The notes under the pieces were generated by a model. The model was not told where the DNA came from. It made no database searches and saw only the letters and a list, made by a program, of their open reading frames with translations. This document shows, in pieces, positions 51,307 through 60,964 of a DNA stretch of 64,000 nt (position 1 is the first letter of the stretch; each line of letters begins with the position of its first letter). Made by a program: the position numbers and the translations under genes. Source of the DNA: JAIYDJ01 sp031400505 (GTDB lineage: Bacteria; Pseudomonadota; Alphaproteobacteria; Rhodobacterales; Rhodobacteraceae); NCBI GenBank assembly GCA_031400505.1, contig JANNPZ010000033.1, positions 36,654-100,653 on the forward strand, written 5' to 3'.

Positions 51307-54278
51307 GCACGCGCCTCGCCACCGGCGGACGGCTGATCGACCGCACCACGCCCCAAAGCTTCACCTTCAACGGCCGCTCGATGCGCGGCTACAAGGGCGA
51401 CACGCTCGCCGCTGCCCTGCTTGCCAACAACCAGATGCTGATTGGCCGCAGCTTCAAATACCACCGCCCGCGCGGGGTGGTGGGGTCAGGGGTCGAAGAG
51501 CCGAACGCGCTGGTCAACCTCGGGACGGCGTCGCGGCTTGAGCCGAACCAGCGCGCCACGACGACCGAGTTGTTCGACGGGCTCACGGCGGTCAGCCAGA
51601 ACCACTGGCCCAGCCTCGATTTCGACATCGGGGTGCTGAACAACTACGCCGCCCGGATGCTGCCCGCCGGGTTTTACTACAAGACCTTCATCCACCCGCG
51701 CGCCTTCTGGAAACATGTGTTCGAACCGATCATCCGCCAGTCGGCAGGCCTTGGCCGCGCACCGACCGAAGTTGACGCGGATCGCTATGAACAGGCTTAC
51801 GGCTTTTGCGATGTTCTGGTGGCAGGTGGCGGCATTGCCGGCCTTCAGGCAGCTCTCAGCGCGGCGAAGGCCGGCTCTAGCGTGATCTTGATGGAACAGG
51901 CCCCGAATTGGGGGGGGCGCGCGCCGGTCGACGGCGATCTGATCGACGGTCAAAGTGCCGAGGCCTGGGTCGCCGCAACGGTTGCAACCTTGTCGGCAAT
52001 GCCGGCAGTGACCCTGCGGTTGCGCACCACGGTTGCTGGGGTTTACGACCACGGCTATGTGCTGGCCGATGAACGTGTGGCAGATCACACCCCCGGCGAT
52101 GGCCGTCCTCGGCAGCGCCTCTGGCGTCTGCGTGTGGGTCGGATTGTTGCCGCGACCGGTGCGATCGAGCGTCCGTTGGCCTTTGCGGGCAATGACATAC
52201 CGGGCGTGATGCTGGCCAGTGCGGTGCGCGACTATGTCAGCAACTGGGCCGTATCGCCGGGTGACCGGACAGTTGTGGTGACCAACAACGATGACGCCTA
52301 TCGCACAGCCCTTGCGCTGAAGTCTGCGGGGCTGGAGGTGCCGGTGATCCTCGATGCCCGAGCGACCGCCACAGGCGACTTGCCCATGCGTGCGCGTGCG
52401 GCTGGCATCCGGGTCGAAACCGGGCGCGCCATTGCATCCGTAAAGGGTGGCAAGCGGGTGACCGGCGTATCGATATGCGTGCAGGCCGGTGAAGGCGCGG
52501 TGCTGGAAGAGATTGCTTGCGACGCTGTGGCAATGTCTGGCGGCTGGTCGCCCGTGGTGCATCTTTACAGCCACTGCGGCGGCAAGGTGATCTGGGACGA
52601 GACACTCGCGGCCTTCGTGCCCGACACTTCCCGCCCCCCGATCAACCACGACGGCCGTGCATTGGTGACCTGCACCGGGGCCGCTGCCGGGGTGTTTGAC
52701 GCAGGCTGCGCCATCGCGCAGGCCACAGACGTCGGTGCGGGTGTGATGCCTTTGCCAACCGAAAAACATACCTCGGGCATCCAGCCGGTCTGGGTCATGC
52801 CGCAAGGGGCCGGGATCAAGCTGCGTTCGAAAATGTGGCTCGACTACCAAAACGACGTCAAAGTGTCGGACGTGCAGCTTGCCGCCCGCGAGGGATACGA
52901 ATCGGTCGAACACACCAAGCGCTATACGACGCTGGGTATGGCAACGGATCAAGGAAAACTTAGTAACATCACCGGTTTGGCGGTTTTGGCGAATGCGCTG
53001 AACACAACCATACCCGATGTGGGCACCACAACGTTCCGCCCACCCTACACGCCCGTGACGTTGGGCGCGCTTGCAGGAGAGGCGCGGGGCGAGATCTTTC
53101 AGCCCCTGCGTCGTACACCCATGCATGACATCCACGAAAAGTCCGGAGCTTACTTCGAACCCGTCGGTCTGTGGCGCAGACCGTACTGCTTTCCAAAAGC
53201 GGGCGAAAGCCGGGTAGATGCAGTCACCCGCGAAGTGAACAACACCCGACAAACCCTTGGATTACTTGACGCATCGACACTGGGAAAGATTGTGGTCAAA
53301 GGCCCGGACGCCGGCAGCTTTCTTGATATGCTCTACACCGGCGTGATGAGCACATTGCCTATCGGCAAATGCCGCTATGGGCTGATGTGCAATGAACAGG
53401 GTTTCTTGTCCGATGACGGCGTTGTTGCCCGTCTCGACGCGGATACCTGGCTTTGCCACACCACATCCGGGGGGGCAGACCGCATTCACGCCTGGATGGA
53501 AGATTGGCTGCAATGCGAATGGTGGGATTGGCAGGTCTATACCGCCAATCTGACCGAGCAGTACGCCCAGATCGCCGTTGTGGGTCCCAACGCGCGCAAA
53601 CTGCTGCAAGCGCTTGGTGGCATGGACGTTTCTCGCGATGCCTTGCCATTCATGGGGTGGGCAGACGGCACCTTGGCGGGCTTTGCGGTGCGCGTGTACC
53701 GGATCAGCTTTTCGGGCGAGCTAAGCTATGAAATCGCGGTTGCGGCAAGCCACGGCGCTGGGTTCTGGCAAGCCTGCTTCGAGGCTGGAAAGGCTTATGC
53801 CGCAATGCCTTACGGAACGGAAGCCTTGCATGTGATGCGGGCCGAAAAGGGCTTCATCATGATCGGTGATGAAACCGACGGCACCGTGATCCCGCAGGAT
53901 CTTGGATTGGCTTGGGCGATTTCGAAAAAGAAACTGGACTATCTGGGCAAACGTGGTCAGGAACGGACGCATCTTGCCAGCCCGGATCGCTGGCAACTGG
54001 TGGGGTTCGAAACGCTGGATGGGTCGGTCATCCCGGATGGGGCCTATGTCGTGGCCGATGGATCAAACGCCAATGGACAGCGCAAAACACAAGGTCGGGT
54101 AACGTCCACATACCGCAGTCCAACCCTGAATCGTGGTATAGCCATGGGCCTTTTGCACAATGGTCCCAACAGGTTGGGAGAGGTTGTGGAGTTCAACACC
54201 GTCACGGCTGGCACCGTCAAAGCCAAAGTCGTAGACCCGGTCTTTGTGGACAAGGGTGGAGAGAAACAGAATGTCTGA
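51303..54278 (+). CDS. soxA: Sarcosine oxidase subunit alpha
   Basis: The 991-residue alpha subunit. It has an N-terminal 2Fe-2S-ferredoxin-like fold (FTFNGRSMRGYKGDTLAAALLAN, ~20-100), an NAD-binding Rossmann domain (VLVAGGGIAGLQAALSAAKAG near residue 175) and a C-terminal aminomethyltransferase/GcvT-like folate-binding domain (~600-985; YSGELSYEIAV-type motif at ~805, TEALHVMRAEKGFIMIGDETDG at ~840). Together with beta it forms the bifunctional oxidase/methylene-THF synthase. ATG 51303 overlaps the soxD stop; a longer frame from 51165 lies inside soxD. Confidence 0.95.
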   Translation: MSTRLATGGRLIDRTTPQSFTFNGRSMRGYKGDTLAAALLANNQMLIGRSFKYHRPRGVVGSGVEEPNALVNLGTASRLEPNQRATTTELFDGLTAVSQNHWPSLDFDIGVLNNYAARMLPAGFYYKTFIHPRAFWKHVFEPIIRQSAGLGRAPTEVDADRYEQAYGFCDVLVAGGGIAGLQAALSAAKAGSSVILMEQAPNWGGRAPVDGDLIDGQSAEAWVAATVATLSAMPAVTLRLRTTVAGVYDHGYVLADERVADHTPGDGRPRQRLWRLRVGRIVAATGAIERPLAFAGNDIPGVMLASAVRDYVSNWAVSPGDRTVVVTNNDDAYRTALALKSAGLEVPVILDARATATGDLPMRARAAGIRVETGRAIASVKGGKRVTGVSICVQAGEGAVLEEIACDAVAMSGGWSPVVHLYSHCGGKVIWDETLAAFVPDTSRPPINHDGRALVTCTGAAAGVFDAGCAIAQATDVGAGVMPLPTEKHTSGIQPVWVMPQGAGIKLRSKMWLDYQNDVKVSDVQLAAREGYESVEHTKRYTTLGMATDQGKLSNITGLAVLANALNTTIPDVGTTTFRPPYTPVTLGALAGEARGEIFQPLRRTPMHDIHEKSGAYFEPVGLWRRPYCFPKAGESRVDAVTREVNNTRQTLGLLDASTLGKIVVKGPDAGSFLDMLYTGVMSTLPIGKCRYGLMCNEQGFLSDDGVVARLDADTWLCHTTSGGADRIHAWMEDWLQCEWWDWQVYTANLTEQYAQIAVVGPNARKLLQALGGMDVSRDALPFMGWADGTLAGFAVRVYRISFSGELSYEIAVAASHGAGFWQACFEAGKAYAAMPYGTEALHVMRAEKGFIMIGDETDGTVIPQDLGLAWAISKKKLDYLGKRGQERTHLASPDRWQLVGFETLDGSVIPDGAYVVADGSNANGQRKTQGRVTSTYRSPTLNRGIAMGLLHNGPNRLGEVVEFNTVTAGTVKAKVVDPVFVDKGGEKQNV

Positions 54279-54819
54279 TCCGGTTTCTGCTCTGGGTGGC
54301 GCCGCTTTTACGGGCTTTGCCGACATCAAAGAGATTGGCCCGCTCGGGATGATCACCTTGCGCGCCAAAACGGATGCAGCTGGTTTGCAGTCAGCGATAA
54401 ATTCTTGCGTAGGAACGGGAATTCCAGAATCTCGCCAAATTCTGCACAACTCTGTCCGGTCGGCTGCGTGGATGGGCCCCGACGAATATCTTCTGATCCT
54501 GCCTTATGTCGAAACCGATGCCGCAATCGCTGCGATCACGCGGCTGATGGCGGGGTCGCATCATCTGGCGGTGTGTGTGTCAGACGCGCGTGCGATGTTT
54601 CGGATCGAAGGTGCGAAAGCGGATCAGGTCCTGGCAAAGATCGCACCGGTCGACCTGCGAGCCTTGCAAGAAGGCGAGATGCGCCGCACCCGCGCTGCAC
54701 AGGTTGCGGCGGCCCTTTGGCGCGAACATGATGGCATTTCGCTGGTTTGCTTCAGGTCAGTGGCGCAGTATGTTTTCGACATATTGCGCGTCTCTGCCCG
54801 GGACGGGTCAGAGTTGTAG
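54271..54819 (+). CDS. soxG: Sarcosine oxidase subunit gamma
   Basis: The 182-residue gamma subunit, GcvT-like fold. Typical features include DIKEIGPLGMITLRAK, WMGPDEYLLILP, VCVSDARAMFRIEGAKADQVLAK and the C-terminal SLVCFRSVAQYVFDIL. ATG 54271 has GGAGAG 7 bases upstream and overlaps soxA by 8 bases. It ends the operon. Confidence 0.93.
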   Translation: MSDPVSALGGAAFTGFADIKEIGPLGMITLRAKTDAAGLQSAINSCVGTGIPESRQILHNSVRSAAWMGPDEYLLILPYVETDAAIAAITRLMAGSHHLAVCVSDARAMFRIEGAKADQVLAKIAPVDLRALQEGEMRRTRAAQVAAALWREHDGISLVCFRSVAQYVFDILRVSARDGSEL

Positions 54820-54891
54820 GCCAGTTTCGGGTCAAACGGGCCCGTTGACGCGGCAAACACCGATTCGGGCTGGCTTGTTGGCACCACACCC

Positions 54892-54921
54892 TTGACGTTT
54901 TGCCAAACGGTTGCCTTATAC
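54892..54921 (+). promoter_or_regulatory. Possible sigma-70 promoter of the superoxide dismutase gene
   Basis: TTGACG (54892-54897), an 18-bp spacer and TTATAC (54916-54921), 38 bp before the start codon in the gap after soxG. Confidence 0.4.
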
Positions 54922-54958
54922 CAACCATCCAGAACGCAATTTCCTGAAAGGAATAGTC

Positions 54959-55558
54959 ATGGCTTTCACCCTTCCCGATCTGCCCTATGCGCATGATGCG
55001 CTTGCGCCACTTGGCATGTCGAAAGAGACGCTAGAGTTCCATCACGACATCCACCACAAGGCCTATGTCGACAACGGAAACAAGCTGGCTGCCGGGTCGC
55101 AGTGGGAAACGGCTTCGCTGGATGACATTGTTAAGGGCACCTATGTGGCGGGGGCTGTTGCGCAATCGGGGTTGTTCAACAACGCCAGCCAGCACTGGAA
55201 CCACAACCTGTTCTGGGAGGTGATGGGCCCGGCCGGTGCTGCGATGCCGTCCGAGCTTGAGGCGGCGCTGGTAGGCGCGTTCGGGTCGGTGGCCAAGTTC
55301 AAAGAGGACTTTGCCGCCGCAGGAGCGGGGCAGTTCGGGTCGGGCTGGTGCTGGTTGGTCAAGGATGCCGATGGCAGCCTCAAGGTCACAAAGACCGAAA
55401 ACGGCGTTAACCCGCTGTGCTTTGGCCAAACCGCGCTGCTGGGTTGCGATGTGTGGGAGCATTCCTACTACATCGACTTCCGCAACAAGCGCCCGGCCTA
55501 TCTGACCAACTTCCTCGACAAACTGGTGAACTGGGAAGCCGTCGCAACCCGTATGTAG
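54959..55558 (+). CDS. sodB: Fe/Mn superoxide dismutase
   Basis: A 199-residue cytoplasmic enzyme dismutating superoxide. Metal ligands: H28 (LEFHHDIHHKAY), H82 (HWNHNLFW), D164 and H168 (GCDVWEHSYYIDF). GAGQFGSGWCWLV and the overall pattern favour the iron or cambialistic type, although metal use cannot be proven from sequence. AAGGAA lies 6 bases before ATG 54959. It stands alone between the sox operon, whose oxidase makes H2O2, and a terminator. Confidence 0.93.
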   Translation: MAFTLPDLPYAHDALAPLGMSKETLEFHHDIHHKAYVDNGNKLAAGSQWETASLDDIVKGTYVAGAVAQSGLFNNASQHWNHNLFWEVMGPAGAAMPSELEAALVGAFGSVAKFKEDFAAAGAGQFGSGWCWLVKDADGSLKVTKTENGVNPLCFGQTALLGCDVWEHSYYIDFRNKRPAYLTNFLDKLVNWEAVATRM

Positions 55559-55580
55559 GGCAGGCTCTATTCCATCGACA

Positions 55581-55614
55581 AGGCCCGCGCACACAACCGC
55601 TGCGGGCCTGTTTT
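55581..55614 (+). terminator. Rho-independent terminator after sodB
   Basis: An 8-bp perfect stem AGGCCCGC/GCGGGCCT with a 13-base loop, followed by GTTTTCT, 22 bp after the sodB stop. Confidence 0.85.
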
Positions 55615-55647
55615 CTATACTGCGGCACGGGCGCAGCTGGTCGTCCG

Positions 55648-56202
55648 TTATGCCAGCGCCCGCTGCAGCGCCGCGTCCAGTTCCGCCACATCGCTTGCAA
55701 CATGAAACAAGTCCCGCAACGACGGTGCTGCGAACCCTTGATCCGCGACATGATCGAGCAAAGCGATCAGCGGGCCCCAGTACCCGTCGCTGTTCACCAC
55801 GAAAATCGGCTTGGAATGCAGACTGATCTGCGCCCAGGTCAGCACCTCAAAGAACTCGTCCAGACTGCCCGCACCGCCCGGAAGCAGCACGATAGCATCG
55901 GCGTTCATGAACATGATTTTCTTGCGTTCGTGCATCGTCTCGGTGATGACCAACGTTGAAAGATCCGCCCGACCGCGTTCGGCCTTGATCAGATGCGTCG
56001 GAATGACACCCAAGGTCGCGGCCCCGTCGGCGATTGCGGCTTGTGCAACCTCTCCCATCAGCCCGACATCCCCCGCGCCGTAGATAAGCCGCCAGCCGTG
56101 GGCTGCGATCAGCGTGCCCGTGGCGCGGGCGACCAACCTGTGTGCAGGGTTTATGCCTGTGCGCGCGCCACAAAACACACATACCGAACGAAGCGCAGTC
56201 AT
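55648..56202 (-). CDS. LOG-family nucleotide phosphoribohydrolase
   Basis: A 184-residue Lonely-Guy/TIGR00730-type protein: SVCVFCGARTGINPAH, GAGDVGLMGEVAQAA, ETMHERKKIM and LLPGGAGSLDEFFEVLTW. The last is the PGGxGTxxE active-site motif, with Ser for Thr. Relatives release the base from cytokinin-type nucleoside 5'-monophosphates or hydrolyse other NMPs. ATG 56202 has GGGAG upstream; an ATG at 56232 is an alternative. Confidence 0.88.
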   Translation of the reverse strand: MTALRSVCVFCGARTGINPAHRLVARATGTLIAAHGWRLIYGAGDVGLMGEVAQAAIADGAATLGVIPTHLIKAERGRADLSTLVITETMHERKKIMFMNADAIVLLPGGAGSLDEFFEVLTWAQISLHSKPIFVVNSDGYWGPLIALLDHVADQGFAAPSLRDLFHVASDVAELDAALQRALA

Positions 56203-56307
56203 CTGGCGGTGCTCCCTTGCAATCCGATCCATTGCGTCGTGATATTGAAACGGGAGACAGAAGGGAAGCAGGGGCCGGCAACAGGCCTCGCTTTGAAGGG
56301 GAAACAG

Positions 56308-57816
56308 ATGGCGTCGTGGGGGCAGGCCGGTTTTACGAACCGCGCCGTAGTTGGTATCGCAAGTGCTGCCTCGGTCGCTGCGGCGACGGTTGGGGCATGG
56401 TGGGTGTTGCGCGAGCCACCTCTGCCGGACGCCACTGTTCAGGTCGCAGCCGCCGTCGCGCCAGAAGCTGTTCCTGCGCCGGTGGCAGCCCTTGCGCCGG
56501 CAGTCGTATCGGATCCTGTGGTTGCCGGTCCGGTGGCGCCAAGTTTTGATCTGGTCCGGATCGAAGCAGATGGTGCAGCACAGGTGGCGGGACGTGGGGA
56601 ACCTGGTGCACGGGTGGTGTTGCAGGTGGACGGGGTGCGGGTTTCCGAAGCACTGGTTGCACGGGATGGGGCATTTGCCGCGTTGTTCACCCTTGCGCCA
56701 AACCCGAAGCCAAGCTTGCTGTCATTGGTCATGCTTTTGCCGGACGGCACGACGGTTGCGGGGCGCGAAACAGTGGCGCTGGCCGCGATCGGCGGCCCGC
56801 AAGTGGTGGCCGATGCGGTCCCCCCACCTGATCCCGCACAAGCTGTGGTGAACGCCGCTGCACCCGAGCCGACCGTCACCCCCGCTGCCCCTCCGGCCGC
56901 GCTTTTGATCGCCGAAGACGGGGTTCAGGTCTTGCAAGCGCCCGGGGCTGCCACAGTCGCCGTCAGCGACATCAGCATTGATACGATTTCCTACGCCCCA
57001 GAGGGTTCAGTCCAGTTTGGGGGGCGCGGTGCGCCATTGCAGACGGTGCGGCTTTATCTGGACAACGCAGCACTGGTTGACGCGGTGATCGCAGAAGGCG
57101 GTGCGTGGTCTGTGACCAAAGCCGATATCGCGCCGGGCTTCTACCTGTTGCGTGCCGATCAGATTGATCAGGATGGCGTCGTGACGTCGCGCTTTGAAAC
57201 ACCGTTCAAACGAGAAGACGCGATTGCCCTGTCGGTGGCCGCCGAAAATGCAGCTCCCGTGCCAGAGCCGACAGTGGCAGCACCAATACCCAATGCCGCG
57301 CCTGACAGCAAAGTCGCGAAGTTGGTCACACCCGAACCTGCCATCCCAGAACCGGTTGCGCCAGTGCCCGAAGCATCGGAACCGATTGCGTCTGATCCGA
57401 CCAAACCCGACCCAAGCACGGTTGCCGTGGCCAGTGTTGAAACGGTGGCACCACAGGTCGCAGCCCCGGACGGCGGCGAACCTTTGCAGGTTCCGGTAAC
57501 CCCGGCCCCTGCACTTCAGACGCTTGGTGACGCCTCCGTCAGTCAATCACCGACGGCCCCTGCACCCGTCGCGACAGTTGCCGATACGGCTGCCGTGCCC
57601 GCGCCAAATGCGCCGCAAGCTGATCCGGTGCCTTCGCCGGCAAAATCCCCGGTCACCATCACGGTTCAGCCCGGTCTGACGCTTTGGGCGATTGCCGAAT
57701 CAGAGTTCGGCAACGGCGTTCGCTATGTGCAGGTGTTTGAAGCAAACAAGGACAAGATCCGCGACCCCGACCTGATCTACCCCGGTCAGGTGTTTACTGT
57801 TCCTGCGGAACCATAA
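56308..57816 (+). CDS. LysM-domain protein with N-terminal anchor
   Basis: A 502-residue protein. An N-terminal hydrophobic segment (RAVVGIASAASVAAATVGAWWVL, ~12-34) suggests a membrane anchor. An Ala/Pro/Val-rich region contains two Ig-like repeats (around ~80-165 and ~220-300), then a Pro-rich linker, and a C-terminal LysM domain (TITVQPGLTLWAIAESEFGNG ... YPGQVFTVP) for peptidoglycan binding. GAAGGGG precedes ATG 56308. The 3' end overlaps the convergent arsR-type gene by 23 bp. It is probably an envelope-associated protein of unknown role. Confidence 0.85.
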   Translation: MASWGQAGFTNRAVVGIASAASVAAATVGAWWVLREPPLPDATVQVAAAVAPEAVPAPVAALAPAVVSDPVVAGPVAPSFDLVRIEADGAAQVAGRGEPGARVVLQVDGVRVSEALVARDGAFAALFTLAPNPKPSLLSLVMLLPDGTTVAGRETVALAAIGGPQVVADAVPPPDPAQAVVNAAAPEPTVTPAAPPAALLIAEDGVQVLQAPGAATVAVSDISIDTISYAPEGSVQFGGRGAPLQTVRLYLDNAALVDAVIAEGGAWSVTKADIAPGFYLLRADQIDQDGVVTSRFETPFKREDAIALSVAAENAAPVPEPTVAAPIPNAAPDSKVAKLVTPEPAIPEPVAPVPEASEPIASDPTKPDPSTVAVASVETVAPQVAAPDGGEPLQVPVTPAPALQTLGDASVSQSPTAPAPVATVADTAAVPAPNAPQADPVPSPAKSPVTITVQPGLTLWAIAESEFGNGVRYVQVFEANKDKIRDPDLIYPGQVFTVPAEP

Positions 57817-58150
57817 CAGAGTGCAGGGCCATCGATTGCCCGGAGCAACAGGCACGCACCGTGGGATGGTCACAGCAGCAATCCGTTAGAAGGTAGCCGA
57901 TTGTCTGTCCGATTTGCGGTGCATCGACCGAATAGATCACATTGCGTGCAACCCTGCGTGACTTGATCAAGCTGGCTTGTTCCATCGCGGCAAGATGAAA
58001 CGAAAGCCGCGACGCCTGCAGCCCCAGTGCGCGGCCGATATCACCGGCCGCCAATCCGGTATCGCCCAGCGGCATCAACAGGCGCAAAAGATCAAGTCGC
58101 ACCGGATGGGCCAGGGCGGACAGGGCGGTCAGGACTTTACTTTGCTCCAT
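57794..58150 (-). CDS. ArsR-family regulator with Cys-rich C-terminus
   Basis: A 118-residue winged-helix repressor: LAHPVRLDLLRLLM, then AGDIGRALGLQASRLSFHLAAMEQASLIKSRR recognition region. The C-terminus carries a CCCDHPTVRACC cluster suited to soft metal or metalloid binding, as in some ArsR subgroups. It is divergent from the Atm1-type exporter with a 92-bp gap containing an inverted repeat, so it probably represses itself and the exporter. Confidence 0.88.
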   Translation of the reverse strand: MEQSKVLTALSALAHPVRLDLLRLLMPLGDTGLAAGDIGRALGLQASRLSFHLAAMEQASLIKSRRVARNVIYSVDAPQIGQTIGYLLTDCCCDHPTVRACCSGQSMALHSVMVPQEQ

Positions 58151-58152
58151 CC

Positions 58153-58176
58153 TTCAACTACTCGCAAACTGTTGAA
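58153..58176. promoter_or_regulatory. Inverted repeat, candidate ArsR operator
   Basis: TTCAAC (58153-58158), 12 bases, GTTGAA (58171-58176), immediately upstream of the regulator start and within the divergent promoter region. ArsR/SmtB-family proteins typically bind such spaced AT-containing inverted repeats. Confidence 0.5.
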
Positions 58177-58242
58177 CAATCCAAGGGATACCCAAACTCT
58201 GCGCCAAAATCAACCGCGCGCAGTCGTATCCAGGGAGCCATG

Positions 58243-60180
58243 ATGAGCAAAGCCACCCAGACCACCCCAAAGATGCCCCCCCAAACCGCTTCGATCATCG
58301 CGGCACCGTCCGGTGCCTGGGAAACGATGACCCGCGTCGGCCCCTATCTGTGGCCGGTCGGCGAAGCTTGGGTCAAACAACGGGTTGTGGCGGCGCTGTT
58401 GCTGTTGCTGGCGGCCAAGTTGGTGTCGATCAGCACACCGTTTCTCTACAAGATCGCAGTTGATGCATTGACCGGACAGTCGGGGCCGGGTCCGCTGGTA
58501 TTTGGTGCCGTGGCGATGACGGTGGCCTACGGCATTGCACGCTGGAGCACGGTCTTGTTGGGCGAATTGCGCGATGCGGTGTTTGTCAAGGTGGGCCAGC
58601 GCGCGCTGCGGAAGCTGGCGCTCGAGACGTTCACCCACATTCACCGCCTGTCGATGCGCTATCACATTACCCGCAAGACGGGGGGCCTTAGCCGGATCAT
58701 CGAACGCGGGGTGAAGGGCGTCGATTTCCTGTTGCGATTCATGCTGTTTTCGATTGGCCCGCTGATCCTGGAACTAACCTTGGTCAGCCTGATCTTCGCT
58801 GTGTATTTCGGGTTGCAATACATGGTCGTGGTCGTGGTCACGGTCGCGCTTTACGTGACCTACACCCTGAAAGTCACCGAATGGCGGGTCAAGATCCGCC
58901 GCGCGATGAACGACAGCGACACCGACGCCAACCAGAAGGCGATCGACAGCCTGCTGAATTTCGAAACCGTCAAGTATTTCAACGCCGAAGGCTGGGAAGC
59001 GCGTCGCTATGACGGGGCTATGGCCAAGTATGAAGATATGGCAGTGCGCACCGGCCTTAGCCTGTCTGCATTGAACGTGGGGCAGAGTTTCATCATTTCC
59101 AGCGGGCTGATCGGGGTGATGGTCATGTCGGCGCTGGGGGTGCAGCGCGGCGAGTTCACGGTGGGCGATTTCGTGATGGTCAATGCCTACATGATCCAGA
59201 TCACCATGCCGTTGAACTTCCTTGGCACGGTCTATCGCGAAATCCGGCAAGCGCTGGTCGATATGAGCGAAATGTTCGGCCTGCTTGCGCAGCCGTCCGA
59301 GGTGACAGACAAACCGGGGGCAGCGGATCTGAAGGTCACCGGCGGCGAGGTGGTGTTCGACAACGTGGCCTTCGGCTATGATGCCGCGCGCCCGATCCTG
59401 AAGGGTGTCAGCCTGCGTGTCGGGCCGGGGCAGCGGATCGCGCTGGTCGGGCCGTCGGGGTCGGGCAAATCGACCATCGGGCGGCTCTTGTTCCGGTTCT
59501 ATGATGTCACGGGCGGATCAGTCCGGATTGACGGGCAGGATGTGCGCGACGTGGCGCAAACCAGCCTGCATCAGATGATCGGTGTGGTGCCGCAAGACAC
59601 CGTGCTGTTCAACGACACGGTTTATTACAACATCGCCTATGGCCGTCCCGACGCCAGCCGCGAAGAGGTCGAGGCGGCGGCGCGGGCGGCAAAGATCCAT
59701 GATTTCATCGTCTCGTTGCCGGACGGGTATCAGACGACAGTGGGCGAGAGGGGGCTGAAGCTGTCGGGTGGCGAAAAGCAACGGGTGGGCATTGCACGCA
59801 CCTTGCTGAAGAACCCGCCGATCCTGATCCTGGACGAGGCCACATCCGCGCTCGACACCCAGACCGAGCGGGACATTCAGGACAGCCTGCTGGAGATGGG
59901 GCAGGGGCGGTCGGTCATCACCATCGCGCACCGGCTATCTACCATCGCCGATGCGGACCTGATTCTGGTTCTGGAAGACGGCCTGGTGAGCGAACAGGGC
60001 CGGCATGATGAGCTGATGGCGCTGAACGGGCGCTACCGCGCGATGTGGGAACGCCAATCCTCCGATGACATGGGCTCGCCGCCCGTGAACCTGTTGCAAG
60101 AGCCGGAGGGTACTCGCAAGCTGATCAGTGCCCGCAACCCCGATGGCAGTTGGTACACCTACATGTCGGGAACCGGCTAA
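58243..60180 (+). CDS. Atm1-type ABC exporter (fused membrane and ATPase domains)
   Basis: A 645-residue half-transporter. The N-terminal six-helix domain includes SMRYHITRKTGGLSRIIERG and SLLNFETVKYFNAEGWE, hallmark segments of Atm1/HMT1-type exporters. The ATPase domain (~370-620) has Walker A GPSGSGKST, signature LSGGEKQRVGIARTL, Walker B ILILDEATSALD and H-loop IAHRLST. Known relatives export glutathione-linked Fe-S precursors or glutathione-metal complexes. Of two adjacent Met codons, 58243 has the better spacing (5) from GGGAG. The divergent Cys-rich ArsR regulator fits metal-responsive control. Confidence 0.92.
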   Translation: MSKATQTTPKMPPQTASIIAAPSGAWETMTRVGPYLWPVGEAWVKQRVVAALLLLLAAKLVSISTPFLYKIAVDALTGQSGPGPLVFGAVAMTVAYGIARWSTVLLGELRDAVFVKVGQRALRKLALETFTHIHRLSMRYHITRKTGGLSRIIERGVKGVDFLLRFMLFSIGPLILELTLVSLIFAVYFGLQYMVVVVVTVALYVTYTLKVTEWRVKIRRAMNDSDTDANQKAIDSLLNFETVKYFNAEGWEARRYDGAMAKYEDMAVRTGLSLSALNVGQSFIISSGLIGVMVMSALGVQRGEFTVGDFVMVNAYMIQITMPLNFLGTVYREIRQALVDMSEMFGLLAQPSEVTDKPGAADLKVTGGEVVFDNVAFGYDAARPILKGVSLRVGPGQRIALVGPSGSGKSTIGRLLFRFYDVTGGSVRIDGQDVRDVAQTSLHQMIGVVPQDTVLFNDTVYYNIAYGRPDASREEVEAAARAAKIHDFIVSLPDGYQTTVGERGLKLSGGEKQRVGIARTLLKNPPILILDEATSALDTQTERDIQDSLLEMGQGRSVITIAHRLSTIADADLILVLEDGLVSEQGRHDELMALNGRYRAMWERQSSDDMGSPPVNLLQEPEGTRKLISARNPDGSWYTYMSGTG

Positions 60181-60280
60181 GCCGGTGGATCGGGGGCGCG
60201 GCTCTGCCGCCGGTCGGTTCCGGGCCTTGGCAAAGGCGCGGCTTTGCCTGTAAGACAGGGTACCGAGCAGGAGAATTTGC

Positions 60281-60955
60281 GTGAGCAGCCCCGACAGTTT
60301 CATCGACGAGGTCACCGAAGAGGTCCGCCGCGACCGCCTGTTTGCCGCGTTTCGAAAGTATGGCTGGATCGGCGTCGTGCTGGTTCTGATCATCGTGGGC
60401 GGTGCAGCCTGGAACGAATGGGCAAAGGCTCAGGCAGTTGCACGCGCGCAGGAATTCGGCGATGCGATCACCGATAGCCTTGATCTGGGCAGCCCCGAAG
60501 ACCGGCGCGCGGCGCTGGCAGCTTTGCCTGTTGATGGCGGGCAGGTGGCCATTCAGCAATTGCTGCTGGCCTCTGACCCGGACGAGGACCGGACCGGGAC
60601 ACTCGCCGCCCTTGACGCGCTTGCAGGCAACGCCAGTCAGCCGCAGATCTACCGCGATCTGGCGGTGCTGCGCCGGGTGGCATTGATTGGCGCGGAACAA
60701 CCGGTTTCCGACAGGCGCACCGCGTTGGAGCCTTTGACAGCACCTGGGCGTGCGTTTCGCACCCTGGCGCTGGAACAGTTGGCCTATCTGCTGATCGAAG
60801 AAACAAAAACCGCCGAGGCGATCGCCGTCTTGACTGCCCTGTTGCAGGATCAGGAAGCTCCCGAAGGGTTGCGCAATCGCGCGAGCCTGATGATCGTCGC
60901 GTTGGGTGGCGAAGTGCCGCAAGCCGATACTGCAGCAGAGCAGCAGGATGGCTAA
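60281..60955 (+). CDS. YfgM-like membrane-anchored TPR protein
   Basis: A 224-residue protein: an N-terminal DEVTEEVRRDRLFAAFRKYG segment, one helix (WIGVVLVLIIVGGAAWNEW, ~27-46) and a periplasmic TPR-like region. The gene order with bamB and der is the same as for E. coli yfgM (bamB, der downstream). YfgM relatives take part in periplasmic chaperone networks at the SecYEG translocon. The start is a GTG at 60281 with AGGAG 7 bases upstream. Confidence 0.85.
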   Translation: MSSPDSFIDEVTEEVRRDRLFAAFRKYGWIGVVLVLIIVGGAAWNEWAKAQAVARAQEFGDAITDSLDLGSPEDRRAALAALPVDGGQVAIQQLLLASDPDEDRTGTLAALDALAGNASQPQIYRDLAVLRRVALIGAEQPVSDRRTALEPLTAPGRAFRTLALEQLAYLLIEETKTAEAIAVLTALLQDQEAPEGLRNRASLMIVALGGEVPQADTAAEQQDG

Positions 60956-60964
60956 GCCTTTGGG

